A stretch of DNA of 64,000 nt from Selaginella moellendorffii. Its lineage: Eukaryota; Streptophyta; Lycopodiopsida; Selaginellales; Selaginellaceae. The number at the start of each line of letters is the position of its first letter. Position 1 is the first letter of the stretch. The notes under the pieces are model-generated. The model was given only the letters and a program-made list of their open reading frames with translations, was not told the DNA's origin and did no database searches. Shown here piece after piece: positions 44,866-57,860 of this stretch. The stretch lies in the NCBI RefSeq assembly GCF_000143415.4, contig NW_003314300.1:1224230-1288229 (forward strand), in the 5' to 3' direction. The position numbers and the translations under genes are program-made.

Positions 44866-47297
44866 TTGAGCTCACGAGTTGAGCTCAATTCAACACAAGT
44901 CAATGTAAGTCAATGTAGTTAACTATAACTCTTATAAAGAAAATCTATGTTAAAAAAATTAAGGTTCTGACAAACTTTAAAATATTAAAAGATATGAATA
45001 CCTAGGTCAAAAGTTTCTACTAGATTGAGTTATTTAGAAAATACTAAGTTCATGAGAACCTATCTATTTTCTTACTAAAGATTATCTTTACAACTATCAT
45101 ATTCTGATTTTCTTACAATTCATTAAAAATCCTAAATATGAATCAAGATAAAGTTTTTGAAGGGTAGCCATTAATAGTGTATAATGGTAAGGCAATATAT
45201 ATTTACATACAATTCATTAATTCTAGAGTTCTTAAGTAAAATAAAATATCTGTAAGTAAGAGTTGTAGGGCACATCAATGTGAGAATATTAATTTCCTTT
45301 CATTATCACAATCTTCATATTACACTTCTAGTCCTTATTAGAATGTAAAGACCATTATATAGTAATTCATATAAAAAACTCTACTTACTTGCCTATAGCA
45401 CAATCCTCCTATATGAGAAAACTAAGGTATATTTTTGGGATGAATCCCCACTAGCATTTTTCGAGAGTCATTTGTGAACAATAATAATAGAAATCAAAAT
45501 ATTTTAAAAGACTCAAAAGTGATATCACATCAAAGAATCAAGTTTATCTACATTTCCAAGATTGAGAGGTAATCTCATATAAGAGAATGCATGTGGGCCT
45601 GTGTGCTTGCATACTCTGCTACTATAATATAATTTATATTTCCTTGTGTATTTTTCTAGAAAGTTCAAGTGTAGAAAAAAATATATATAGATGGTCATTA
45701 AAATGATAAATATTCTAGCATGTGTATCTAGAATTCTAGAAGCTCTTCTATTCATAAATAGACTATGATTTTGAAATCTCATTTCTGAGATTGACATTTC
45801 AAGAATCTGAGTATTATTAGTGTCATAATAAATAAACCTTATTCCCAAGACTAAAAATTAATATATAAATGCCAAAAAAGTTAGTTATTATAGTATTTTT
45901 ATTATCTTTATGCTCCAAAAAAATTTAATATAGAAATGGCTCAAAGGAAAGTCATTACTACTCGTCTATAAGTCCTTAACATCTCATATTAGTTTCTACC
46001 TTCATCCCTAAGGTTTACCAACATTCCACATTCATCTCCACCATAACCATATTACAATCTTCTTTCTATTAAAGGTTTTTATAAAGTCAAACTAAAGCTC
46101 CCTGTATACAAAATTTTGAATATTGTTACTAAAGAGTGATTACCTCCAATGCTTCAAGAGCAGTGCCACATGTTTTTGCAAGATTTTGCTCTTGGTATGG
46201 CAAGACTACTTAAAAGCACAAAATGATATTATATTCAATGTTTAATATGCTATTTTTTTTTTGGACAAGACAAATGTCTTCATTACAAAATTTTCTTAAA
46301 TTGCCTAACAATGGGCGTAGAAATGGATGTACAATAAATTCAAGAATAAATTATAAACACATACCCACTATTTCTTCATGGTGAGGAACAACATCCCAGT
46401 GTAGAATATGGGTTTTTTAGGCTATTGACAAAGTCAATGATGGGGAGTTTCCTCAAGTTGAAGTCTATTACACCCAATCCATAGAAGATCTCACTCTTGA
46501 TATAGTGGGAATTAATGAACAAATTGAGAGTTTAATTCTAAGATGTCTAATATGCCTTTTTTTTCTTGGGTCAGGACATTTTTAAGGGCTTTTATAGTTT
46601 TCTTGAGCATTGCCACAACTACTACATAATTAGTGTTATCACTTCATATAATTGTTGATAAGATATTGAAGGATGAGATGACAACACACAAACATTACAA
46701 ATTGATGGTTGCATGTGAGAATACCAATTTGCAATTATGGAATATGATATTAACATTGATAACTAACATTGACACTATTACTGACGATTTGATATATGAT
46801 AGGATTTTCTTCTCAAGTAAGGATTCATTTAACTTTCTTCTATGTCATCATCAACATGTCATTTCCTTCTATACCTCCATCTATATTGGGATTGTGCTCA
46901 CTTTGCATTTGTTAAGCCATAGCCTTTGCATACTTTAATAGACTTCTAAAACCTCCAACTCTAAAAACTCAAGGTGATTGTGATATATAAAACAAAACTA
47001 AATATGTAATGAAATTTTAATAAATATAAATTACCTCCTTGAGGTTAGAGGTAACTTTAAGCCAATGTTTAAATAAATCATGTTTTTTAATAGCAAACAC
47101 CAATCTACTAGAATTATATGCTACCTCCACCATATAACCATTACTTATTGTGCAATCAGTCACAATACTATCTAGTGGGTAATAGAGCTCAAGCAAAACA
47201 TGCATTGTTGATGGAGTTTCAAATCAATACCTACGAATGTATTGCAAATTTACTCAACCACAAGATTCAATATGATGTTAATGGCATTATTGGGCTC

Positions 47298-47856
47298 ACC
47301 CGAGGCTAGAAACTACCCAAGGTGGCGAGGCCGAGCTGGACCTCGGGCAGTTTGGGGATCCGGGGGCCTGAGGCTATTTGAATAACCTCGGGCCCTCGAG
47401 GCCAGAAACTGCCCGAGGTGGCGAGCCGAACCTCGACCTCGGGCAGTTTCTGGGTCCGGGGGCCCGAGGTTATTTGAATAACCTCGGGCCCTCGAGGCCA
47501 GAAACTGCCCGAGGTGGAGAGCCGGACCTCGACCTCGGGCAGTTTCCGGGTCGAGGGGCCCGAGGTTATTTGAATAACCTCGGGCCCTCGAGGCCAGAAA
47601 CTGCCCGAGGTGGAGAGCCAGACCTCGACCTCGGGCAGTTTCCGGGTCCGGGGGCCCGAGGTTATTTGAATAACCTCGGGCCCTCGAGGCCAGAAACTGC
47701 CCGAGGTGGAGAGCCGGACCTCGACCTCGGGCAGTTTCCGGGTCCGGGGGCCCGAGGTTATTTGAATAACCTCGGGCCCTCGAGGCCAGAAACTGCCCGA
47801 GGTGGAGAGCCGGACCTTGACCTCGGGCAGTTTCCGGGTCCGGGGGCCCGAAACTA
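47298..47856. repeat. 96-bp palindromic satellite array
   Basis: Five near-identical 96-bp units start at 47381, 47477, 47573, 47669 and 47765, preceded by a diverged partial unit from 47298. Each holds two perfect dyads: GGGCCCGAGGTTATT with AATAACCTCGGGCCC across unit borders, and GAAACTGCCCGAGGT with ACCTCGGGCAGTTTC around a 16-bp loop. GC-rich within AT-rich DNA. As 96 is divisible by three, a 182-codon frame of 32-residue repeats runs through it, which I consider an artefact. Confidence 0.95.
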
Positions 47857-47860
47857 CTTG

Positions 47861-50800
47861 GCTTATACCCTATATTATTTTATCAATAACATAAGATACA
47901 TTTATATTGTATGTAAATTTTTTTAAAATTTTTAAATGATGGTATATATAGCACCTTTCAATATGTAAGTTATTTGACAATTAATATTAGTTTTCCCATT
48001 TATATAGAAAGGATGCATTCTAAACAAGATTTCATACATATTTTGGATTCATGACAGAACTTTAAAGAGTATAAATCTGGTATGTTGCATTATTATATTA
48101 AATATATTGTACTATTTTAATATATGAATGGATGAATCCACATCCATAAATTTGTTTTGTATTGTGTATGAACCTAAATTATAGGCATATGCTCTAAATG
48201 TCATTGAGCAGTATTTGTATATATGGCTAAAACTCAACTCATATTGAGAATCAAAACTATGTCATTGAAGAATTATCATTACTAACATCACCTAACACTA
48301 AAGATTTGACAAACTATTGATATTTTACATGTGATCAGATATCTTGCATCTCCATGCTAAAGCAAAATGTTATTACTATCATCACTAACAATCAAACTTC
48401 ACGTGCTGAAAACCTTTTCTTGGATTTGTGTGCATGCAATAGACAATAGAACATATGATAATACTATCACACTTACACATATTAGATATGCTATGGTATT
48501 TAAATTCATTTGTACATTGTTATTATTCTTCTTATTGATCTCCTTAAATCTCAATTTATGTTTCAGTATAGATTTTTACAAGTAGCATAAGGGAGATAGA
48601 GAACTCAAAAACCTATAAAGAAGGATGAAAAGATTCTTCTACATTTTTGAGATCACCCACCGCTTTTGTTCTCTTAAAATCATGTTTTCAAACATTTTTT
48701 ATGTTGCCATTTTTATCTTTATCTTGGCTCTATTTTGTTAGAGGTTGTGATCTGCAACAATACTAGTATGGTTGTTGTTTGGTGTTTTATCTTTCTAGTG
48801 TTGGCAAGGGTCGAAAGATAAAACATAAACCGAACTTTATGGAGATTTAAGTTTATGGATTTCCAATCAAAGTGTTTAAGCTAAAGTGAATGTGAAGAAA
48901 GAGTTAGTCATCATCCTCTCCTCCTCTTCCAATTCAAGTGGAAAAACTATGCTAATGTTAGCCCCAAATTCATGAATTCCATCTTTAGTAATATTCAAAG
49001 CTATTAGTAATGTTTTCCACTTTTCCCACTTCTCAATCAAAATACACTTATTTCTATATATACCCATGAATGAGCTTCCATCCTACTACAACAACAATAT
49101 CTTCTTTGATCTAAAACCTTTTATCAACAACACTAGTTCCAAATGAAAAGGGATGGAGACCAAATAAAATGTCTAAAATTGGCATAAGATCAAGACCACA
49201 TACCTTTAGCATTTTGAAGGAATACTGTTTATAGTTTACTGTTGTAGGCATTTGGATTGCATAGATGAAACATGTAATCAAAATTGATATAGAAATTTTA
49301 TATTTTTTGAAGGGTCTATAATCAATCCTCTTGTCTATGACACCATTATTATTGGATTCAAGTGTTGGTTTTGCAAGAATTTTCCTTTATATTGTGCCAT
49401 TTACAAGGGCAAAATGTATTACTTCCTTCTGTGGGATAGAGTGGTTAGAAAAGATGAAGTCTCTTATTTCTTCTTTATTTTTGTTGCCTTTTAATATTAT
49501 CTTTTTAATTAGAACCAACCATTTGAGGACCTCACATACACCCCAATTATGAATCTCTTAAAAAGTAAGCACTTAAGCTAGTATTCTTTTGAGGTAAAGA
49601 AAGAGAAGATAAGTTTGTATAAAACATGTATATTAGATTTGATATATACTATAGAGCAACCTTCAAAAGCCTTAGCATTTAAGAAAGAAAGATATTAGAA
49701 ACAAAGCCTTTTGTTGAGATGTTACATAATGGGATAAAGAGGAAGAGGACTTCACCAGCTCAAGAAGTGGCAATTGTAGTTAAAAAAGTGGTTCGTGACA
49801 CATCTATAAAGTACAATTCCTAAGCTTCTATTAGTAATATGAAAATTGTTCATTTAAAGTGTTATTTTTTCTTTATTGATGAAGATATTGGTATAGGTCT
49901 TGGAGTGAAAAGCCTAGTATTCAATAATAGACTTGATATTAAGTACCATTTTGCTCCAAGATATTGCACATTGTCAAAATAAAAAATGGAGAGTACACAA
50001 TTGTTATTCAATACTTTCCTTGCATATAACTAAACTTTACTAAGCACAAGAAATATAAGAAGGCATATATATACTACATTTTCATCAACACTTTACACTA
50101 AGATCCTAAAGTGGATATTCATATACATCAGGCAAGCTTTATTACTACTAAGTCGTAAGACTTTTGGAGCTAATAATATTCTCCAAGACTATCAATATTT
50201 ATTCTCTATCAATAATATATACTTTTTATACTTTATATAATTAATAGTAAAACATTCATTTCATTTTGTATACTTCCAAGTTTTCTTTTTACAATACTAT
50301 TTGTAATACTAGTGTGTCTTTTTTTTCTATCTTTACCATTTCAAAATATATTTCATAGTAGTTTAAGGCCATGATATTGCAATATATTGCAAGAGTGTAT
50401 ATACTGTTGTACTGATTGTTGCCACTATTTCCACCAAAAGCTAGAAATAAATATGGCATTTCTTGAAAGTCACGAAATTGTAATTTTTTAAAACAAATAG
50501 GGGGGCATTCTTTTTCACCTAAATTGTTGCATCTTTTATCATTTCATTTATCTCCAATATATGATCATTATTCTCATTATCCTCTTTTTCCATCTTTTAT
50601 ATGTTTTGAATGTGTTGTGCAATGGGATGAATATTGCAGCTCCTAGTCCTTGAATTACTACCATGAGGAGAAAGATTTCAAGAGTTGAAACTACCAACAT
50701 TAGAACCATTTATTTTATGTTTTGACGAACTTAAATAAAATAATATATAATAAATATTTAAATTCTTGGACAAGAAGCCTCCTCTAAAATAGTTTTATCC

Positions 50801-50870
50801 ATATAAAATGTAGAGAGTTATGAAAATATAGTATAAAGTTAGGTTTTCTATAACCTTAATTTTTTAAAAT
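47861..50870. other. AT-rich interior of the TIR element
   Basis: This should be the 5' half of the minus-oriented element copy. I could not trace homology to the plus copy base by base here and see no intact frame longer than about 75 codons. Confidence 0.35.
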
Positions 50871-50997
50871 TTATAATATTTGTATTAAATTACAATTGAA
50901 AATTGAGCTCAACTCGCGAGCTCAACTTTCCAGCTCATGAGCTCAAAAGTGGTCCATGCTCCTTTCAACAATTGTTGCTCTAGATCAAACATGTTCA

Positions 50998-51848
50998 TTA
51001 CCCAGCAGCATTTTCCCTTGTAGATGAAGGGACGAATGTGTTGAAGAAGCTGGTTACATAGTGCTGGTCGCGCGTTGTCCACGTGAGACCAAGCTCTGGA
51101 ATGTGGATCGAAAGTTGGGAGTATCTCCTGCCTAGTGGTGTAGAAGAAAGGTCAGCCCCGTAGAGGTGATCCCAGTGAGCTTGACCTGCTGAAGAAGGGG
51201 CCCTCGTGCCAAGAAGATGCTGCGTGCGGACAAGTCGATCTTGCAGTTCGTAAAGTATGACAATGTGACTGGTGACATCTCTTTCGCTGTCAATGCAGAG
51301 AAGGGCTGGGTGTATGTAGACGACTTCTAAAGGGAAATGGAACTGGTGGAAGCGCCTTCCAGATTGGATTCCCCACAGCCAAAGTCGTCGATTCCGAGTG
51401 TTCCACGAGCATCCCACAGACGAGCCCGTTGGACGAGCACAAGCCCACAAAACACGATCCCGGAGGGCCTAGTGGAAGGATGCACCTCTTGCGCTGGGAT
51501 CTGTGTGGACGCCATAGCTCGGCGTGATTCTCCAGTGTCATGCCATAGTCGAAACGATCGTCAGTGTACATGTAACGACGCTGCCTACAGCCACGACACC
51601 TGCGAATGCGTCCTTTGACTCGTGACCGGCCGGCCCGTGCGCACCCTGAACACGGCCCAGGGCTCCAGCGGTGGCTTGTAGAGCTGCACGAAACGAGGAG
51701 AGAGCACAGGATCGTGCCAAGACTTGCACACCGCCCACAATGTGAACAAGTCTGGGACGTCCAGGAAGCTCAAGATGTGCAGCACTAGCGATGGCTCCGT
51801 GACGCACTCGAAATTTCCGCAGCGACCCAAGGCGCTCCATTTCCCCAT
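50998..51848 (-). pseudogene. F-box/kelch-type gene remnant with frameshifts
   Basis: The first frame (from 51848) encodes an F-box (EPSLVLHILSFLDVPDLFTL, WAVCKSWHDPVL). The F-box normally binds SKP1 in SCF ubiquitin ligases. The protein continues in a second frame (about 51571-51330: SCFVGLCSSNGLVC, NPIWKALPPVPFP) and a third (to 50998: LCIDSERDVTSHIVILYELQ), as expected of the beta-propeller region of F-box/kelch proteins. Frame changes near 51590 and 51330 without good splice sites indicate a pseudogene. Its GC content contrasts with the flanking TEs. Confidence 0.7.
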
Positions 51849-52015
51849 TCTCTTATTTAGAAAAATTCTCCTTCACTTATAGGGAGCATCTTTTAGTTTC
51901 ATGGACGCGCCAGAATTGCTTGTTCGAGTTTGTGTGCTGTCCAAGATTTCCTCCAGATTCAATCACTTGTCAAGGACGCCTGTGTGTAGTGTAGAGAGAC
52001 GAACCTCCAGCAGCC

Positions 52016-52070
52016 ATGGCTGTTAGCACTGCTACTCTTGCTAGCACTGTTTTTTTACTAATTTTATAAT
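52016..52070 (+). pseudogene. Possible gene 5' end cut off near a retrotransposon insertion
   Basis: After a GC-rich leader-like stretch, ATG at 52016 opens a frame starting MAVSTATLASTV, similar to the start of a plastid transit peptide. The frame dissolves into AT-rich sequence just before the LTR at 52086. It may be the truncated start of a nuclear gene for a chloroplast protein. Twelve residues are too few to name it. Confidence 0.25.
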
Positions 52071-52085
52071 ATATTAATTTCATAT

Positions 52086-55000
52086 TGTGAAGGCCAAATA
52101 TGTGGTTATGATGTTATATACTAATATTAGCATAATGGGATTTTGGTAGCCGTTGGATTGGTTTTAATTCGAACCACTCGCTTTTGTATATAAATTAGAG
52201 TTTTTAAGGTAATTGATATGTATATTTTCTATCCATATTCCAAACACTCACATTAATGGAGGTGAAAGGCAATTTTCATTATCCCTGAGGAATGCTTGAA
52301 TTTTGGATTTTGGTTTAGATCTAACTTTTGCATTGTCGAAATTTAGCTTTTTCCATTTCTTTTTTTTTTTTCTTTCCTTTCAGACTTTTTCCATTGTCTA
52401 GATTTCCTTTTCCTTCTAGTTTTTTCTCATTTATCTTCTTTTGCTCTTTCTTTTTCATTCATCTTCATGGTTAATAGTTTCCTCCTCTAACTTTGGAGCA
52501 GCAATTAGTACAATTGCTTGATGCCAATGCAATAGAACAACTAAACTCAATTAATGACAACATTCACGGCATATGGTCCAACTCCTCTTACTCTTGGTAC
52601 CAATCTTCATGTTCGGCCAAAGTTCTTTCGTGGGAATTTTGGGGATAATGTGTACCATTGGTTCAATCACTTCACGGTGATTACCTATCATACTTGGGAT
52701 AATGCTTGACATTTGTGTGAGTTTCACCATGTCTTCAAGGGACAGTGCTATAGTGGTACAATGGTTTGAGTGTAACCATTCGTGGGGATTGGAGTGTTCT
52801 CCTAGACATCTTCAAATGCGCATTTGAACATGCTGACAATTGTGATGATGCCTTCCAGCAATTGCAACATCTTCGTTAAGGGCCATCTGAGTCGATGATG
52901 CAATTTGGCGTTCGTTTCCAAAGCCTCTTGCTTCGTGCAGAACTAAATATGTTGGAGCGGATCAAGCTAGGAATGTTGTGGCTAGCACTTCCTCAAGATC
53001 TTGTTGGACTTGTGCATGCACTTGCTTCAACCACCCTTGATGATGCTCTTCACTTGGCACAACGTTATGAGATGTCGCCTTTTCCACTTCTCGCTACACA
53101 TCTTTCTACTCCACTTCCTAAGGGCGATGGTGTTGTTCCAATGGAGGTTATTGCTACTCGAGTCCAAGGATAAGGGCAAGGATGTGGTCATGGCCGTGAT
53201 GTTCGTTGCTGGGCGTGTGATGAAGTTGGTCATACTTATTAGTGTTGTCAGTGTTTTCCGGATTGGAGACCTCCTTTCCTGGGTGGAGACTTAGGCGTCA
53301 ATAATGTTTTGTTGGTGCTGTTGCAGTGAAAGGTCTGGACACCGAGATGCATCTGGGAAGTGAGGAGTCACGTAAGTAACGGAGGGACCTTGTGTAAATA
53401 AGTCAATAACCTCTTCATCTTTCTTTCAAGAGTATCATCAAGGGGTTCACTCAACACCAGTTCATCAAGTGTTTACTTTCTAAGCTCATTTTTATAAAAA
53501 AAAGTCTCATATTATTCTCTTTATATTGGTTGATATAGGTTCGAGTTTGCTCGACTTATTGTCACACATTGCTGTCTATACTTACGTTGTGCGGTGGAGC
53601 CAATTTTTATTCTTTATGGTAATGGCCATACACATGTATGTGCACCAGATGAGGAGGACTTAGTTGTGCATGTGGGCAATCTCGAGCTTGGGTTGCAGTC
53701 ATTGCAGGTGGTGCCGAGTCAAGTTTTTTACCTCATCCTTGGTATGGATTGGTTGCAGTGCAATCATGCTAAGTGTGATTTTGAAGCTTTTCCCCCTTGT
53801 TTCATACTTCCTCCTCTGGTTGTAATGTATGGCTTATATACACAATAGGATGGTGCTGACTAAGCACACTTGGGCTCTCTTGCATCAACACACTTCCAAG
53901 ACCAATATCAAAGGCATCTACGTACAAAATAAAAAGTCGAGTGTAGTTAGGATATGCCTCTCACTTCCATACCTTTTCATCCTCTACTTTTACCTCTGCT
54001 TCCATTACTTTTGTCCCTCCATTATTTCCTTCTATGTTTCTATTTTGTTCTACTCTTCCCTTTTCCGATCCTCCCGACCATCTTTGTGCTATAGTGGTTG
54101 ACTGGCTTATGAAGGAGTATTCTGATCTCTTTGAATTTAACCTATCTTCTAGGACCAAGATTACCACACATCATCTGATTCCAACCAAGGATGCTCATCC
54201 AATCAAGGTTTCTGTTCGTTGTCGGTCATCCAAAGAGATCAAGATTTTACTTGTTAACATCAAGGAGATGTTGGAGAAGGGTGTTATTCGGAAGTTACAG
54301 AGTCCTTGGGCATGTGAACCTTATCTTGTGAAGAAGCCTGATGGGAGTATTCATTTTTGTATCGACTATCATCCATTAAACAAAGTGACGATCCCAGATG
54401 TGTACACTTTTCCTCACATTGCTGATCTTTTGGATCGTCTAGGGTAAAGTCATTGGTTCACCAAGTTAAATCTTGCTTCTGGGTATTAGCAAGTACTGAT
54501 GGCTGAAGAAAATATTCTTAAGACTACTTTTTATATACCGTTTGGTTTGTACGAGTTTTTGGTGATGCCATTTAGTTTAAACAATGCTCTAACAACTTTT
54601 TAGTGGATGATGGACGAAGTTCTTTGCGATATACAGAAGGTAATTGTTAACTTCATTAATGATATCTTGATCTATTCGAAGGGGACATAGGAGAAGCACA
54701 TTCGTGATGTTTGTAAAGTGTTGGATCGGCTATGGGACATTGGTTTAAAGTTGAAGTTGTCAAAGTGCGTGTTTGGGTTCAAGGACACAACTTAACTTAG
54801 GTATTATATTTCTTATGAGGGTTTGCAAATTGATCCTGATAAACTTATGCCTATTCTAAAGTTCCCTACTCCAAAGTTTGTGAATGATGTGCAACACTTT
54901 TTGGGCAAGGTGTAGTATCTTGGTTGTTTTGTGAATCATCTTTTTGATTGCATTGCACAATTGTGAGCGTTGCTAAAGTCATCAACATCATCTTTTAACT

Positions 55001-57860
55001 GGTCCCTGGATTGTGAACGGGCGTTCATGGATCTCAAAGAGTTTTTGATGACTCCTCCAGTTTTAACATATCCTAACTACACTCGACTTTTTATTTTGTA
55101 CGTGGATGCCTTTGATATTGGTCTTAGAAGTGTGTTGATGCAAGAGAGCCCAAGTGTGCTTAGTTAGCACCATCCTATTGTGTATATAAGCCATACATTA
55201 CAACCAGAGGAAGTGAACTACTCCACGATAGAGAAGGAGTGTTTAGCAACAGTCTAGGGTTTTTAAAAACTTCATGCATATCTATATGATTTTTGAATGT
55301 TACTTGAAGGTGATTATACTGCTATTATTTCATTATTGAGGCGAAAGAACTTGGTTGGTTGTATTGCTCAGTGTACTTTGAAGCTTTAAATATATGATTT
55401 TGATGTTGTTCATCATCTAAAGAGTTCTATGGCTGATGTTGATGCCCTTTCTCAATCTCTTCTTCTTTCTCCACTCTCTTTTCATGTTTTTGACGAGCTT
55501 GTTGTTCTAGCATTTATGAATTTTCTCAACAAGGATTTTGTGCTATTGGCGGTTGCTGTACTTGATGTTATGTGTCAACAAGGTGTAAAGCAAAATCTCC
55601 TTCTCTTGATGAGGTTCACAAGACTCAAAAGCTTGAACCATGGATTTGAAGGCTTCGAGATGGGTTTGAGAATCCTACATCACTTGCTAATGACTTCCCA
55701 TTCCGGCATTTACATTCTCAATATTGCCTTAAAAATGGCCTTCTTTATTTTGTGGGGACGGATCTTGATAATTCTTTACGGTTGGTGGTGCCTTCTGTCT
55801 TTATTCCATAGTTTCTCCATGTTTACCATGATTCTCCTATTCTAGGTGGGTATATGAAATATTGTCATGTGACCGAGAAGCTATGCAAGTCTTTCTATTG
55901 CCCAGAGATATGACGTGATGTTATCTAGTATGTGCGTAGCTGTGTTTCGTGCCAAGCTTGTAATACTCCCTTTTGTGCCGTGGAAAGACAGTTGGAGTCA
56001 ATTGCAGTTTCCCATCCATTTAAGTTGGTGGCATTTGATTTTATGGGACCTTTTCCATGATTGACTGCTAGCAATGAATATGTTATTATTGCTTCTGACT
56101 ATTTAACTCATTGGGTGGAAGTTAGTGCTCTTGCTAACACCTCTACAACTGCTATTGGATACTTCCTCCTTAATCGAATGGTGTTCCAGCATTCTTGTTT
56201 GGAACGGATTCTTTCAGATAATGGTCTCGCATTTAAGGCTGAGGCATTTCATGTTTTGATATCTCGGTTAGGGATACGCCATGTGTTTATCATCCACAGT
56301 TAGACGGTTTGGTGGAATGGCTTGTTTGGACATTCAAAGGAATGATCGCAAAGTATGTGAACTTTTAGCATTCGGATTAGGATGGTTATTTGCCATCTCT
56401 TTGCTATGCATATATCACAGGGGTGCAGAGTTCTACTGATGCTTCACCATATAAACTTCTATATGGTCATGATCCAATATTACCAACGGAGTTGGGTTTA
56501 CCTTTGCGATTGCCACGAACTGCCAATGCTAGGTCGTGGGATCAATATTTGATGAGCATTCTTCCACTTATCCGAGTAGAGTCTGCCGAACACTTAGGCC
56601 ACGTACAAGTGGGTGGAACAACAGTGCTACAACTCCCATTATCGTCCATCTGCGGAGTACAAAGTGGATGACTTGGTGTTAATCTATTTTCCCCATCTTA
56701 CAGTATATGGTTTATCTAAGAGCCTCCTTGCTCAGTGGAAAGGACTATATCAGGTGCTGCGGCAAGTTGGACCGCAAGTTTATGAGGTTCAACATAACAT
56801 CCAACAGGCCGATCCTCTAGAAATTATGCATGTGCAATGGTTGAAATGCTTCATACAAAGGGATTAAGAACAATTAATATCACTTACAGATCCACCGATG
56901 CCTCCTCCTAACGTTCCTTTAGATCCCAGCCTATCTACAAGAGAACCCTAATGATCTTCTATTATTCCAAGAGGAGGGTATGCTGTAAGGTCCAAGTGTA
57001 TGGCTATGATGCTGTATACTAATATTATTGTAGTGGGATTTTGGTAACTGTCGGATTAATTTCATTCCAGACCACTTGCTCCAGTATATAAACTAGGGTT
57101 TTTAGGTTGTTTAGACATTCAAAGGAATGATCGCAAAGTATGTGAACTTTTAACATTCAAATTGGGATGGTTATTTGCCATCTCTTCAGTATGCATATAT
57201 CACAAGGGTGCAAAGTTCTATTGGTGCTTCACCATATAAACTCTTATATAGTCATGATTCAATATTATCAATGGAACTAAGTTTACCTTTGTGATTGCCA
57301 CAAACTACGATGCTAGATCGTAGGATTAGTATTTGACAAGTATTCTTCCATTTGTCCAAATAGAATCCACTAAACACTTAGGTTGCATACAAGTGGGACA
57401 ACAACAATGCTACAATTCCCATCATCGTCCACTTGCAAAGTACAAAGTGAATGACTTGATGTTAGTGTGTTTTCCCCATTTTACGATATATGGTTTAGTT
57501 AAAAGGCTCCTTACTCAGTGGAAAGGACCATATTGGGTGTTATGGCAAGTTGAACCATAAGTTTATAAGGTTTGGCATAATATCCAACATGCCAATCCTC
57601 CAAAAATTATGCATGTGCAACAATTGAAACGTTTCATACAAAGGGATCAGGAACAATGGATACCACTTATAAATCTGCCAATGCCTCCTCCTAATGTTCC
57701 TCCTAGATCCTGGTCTATCTACAAAAGAACCCTGATAGTCTTCTATTATTATGAGAGGAAGGGATGATATAAGGTCCAAGTGTACGGCTATGATGCCATA
57801 TATTAATATTAGCATAGTGGAATTTTAATAACTATCAAATTGATTTCTAATTGCTATACA
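52086..57860 (+). mobile_element. Decayed Ty3/gypsy LTR retrotransposon with duplicated 3' end
   Basis: The 5' LTR is 52086-52252 (TGTGAAG..CTCACA). Order inside, broken by stops: gag (52560-53160), a CCHC knuckle (CWACDEVGH, about 53205-53235), protease (LVDIGSS near 53530, LILGMDWL near 53740), reverse transcriptase (EKGVIRKLQSPWA, GSIHFCIDYHPLNK, then NFINDILIYS near 54660 for YxDD), RNase H (about 54980-55300) and integrase (KLVAFDFMGPF, RILSDNGLAF). Protease before RT and integrase last is Ty3/gypsy order. A 3' LTR starts at 56984 after a purine tract. From about 57113 the integrase end and LTR start are repeated (57118-57860). Confidence 0.85.
57113..57860 (+). repeat. Direct duplication of the integrase end and 3' LTR
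   Basis: 57118-57770 repeats about 56336-56983 (AGGAATGATCGCAAAGTATG.. to the purine-rich tract), and a second LTR start (TATAAGGTCCAAGTGTACGG) follows near 57767. The copies differ at many sites, so the duplication is old. Confidence 0.8.

Larger units (their letters stand above)
44866..50925 (-). mobile_element. TIR-bounded 6.1-kb element, second copy of the unrecognised family
   Basis: A 25-bp terminal inverted repeat with one mismatch lies at 44866-44890 and 50901-50925 (core TTGAGCTC, then CGAGTTGAGCTCAATT). The interior, on the minus strand, matches the plus-oriented copy at 38.7-40.4 kb: 45525-45848 (TQILEMSISEMRFQNHS) and 47017-47205 (DSIVTDCTISNGYMVEVAYN, RLVFAIKKHD). The palindromic satellite splits it at 47298-47856. 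Stops and frameshifts show decay. I see no transposase of a known superfamily. TIRs favour a DNA transposon, but I found no target-site duplication. Confidence 0.55.

Noticed and set aside
47378-47926. 182-codon frame of five 32-residue repeats
   Set aside because: It is the translation of a 96-bp palindromic satellite; the unit length is divisible by three and the array is non-coding in its older copy.
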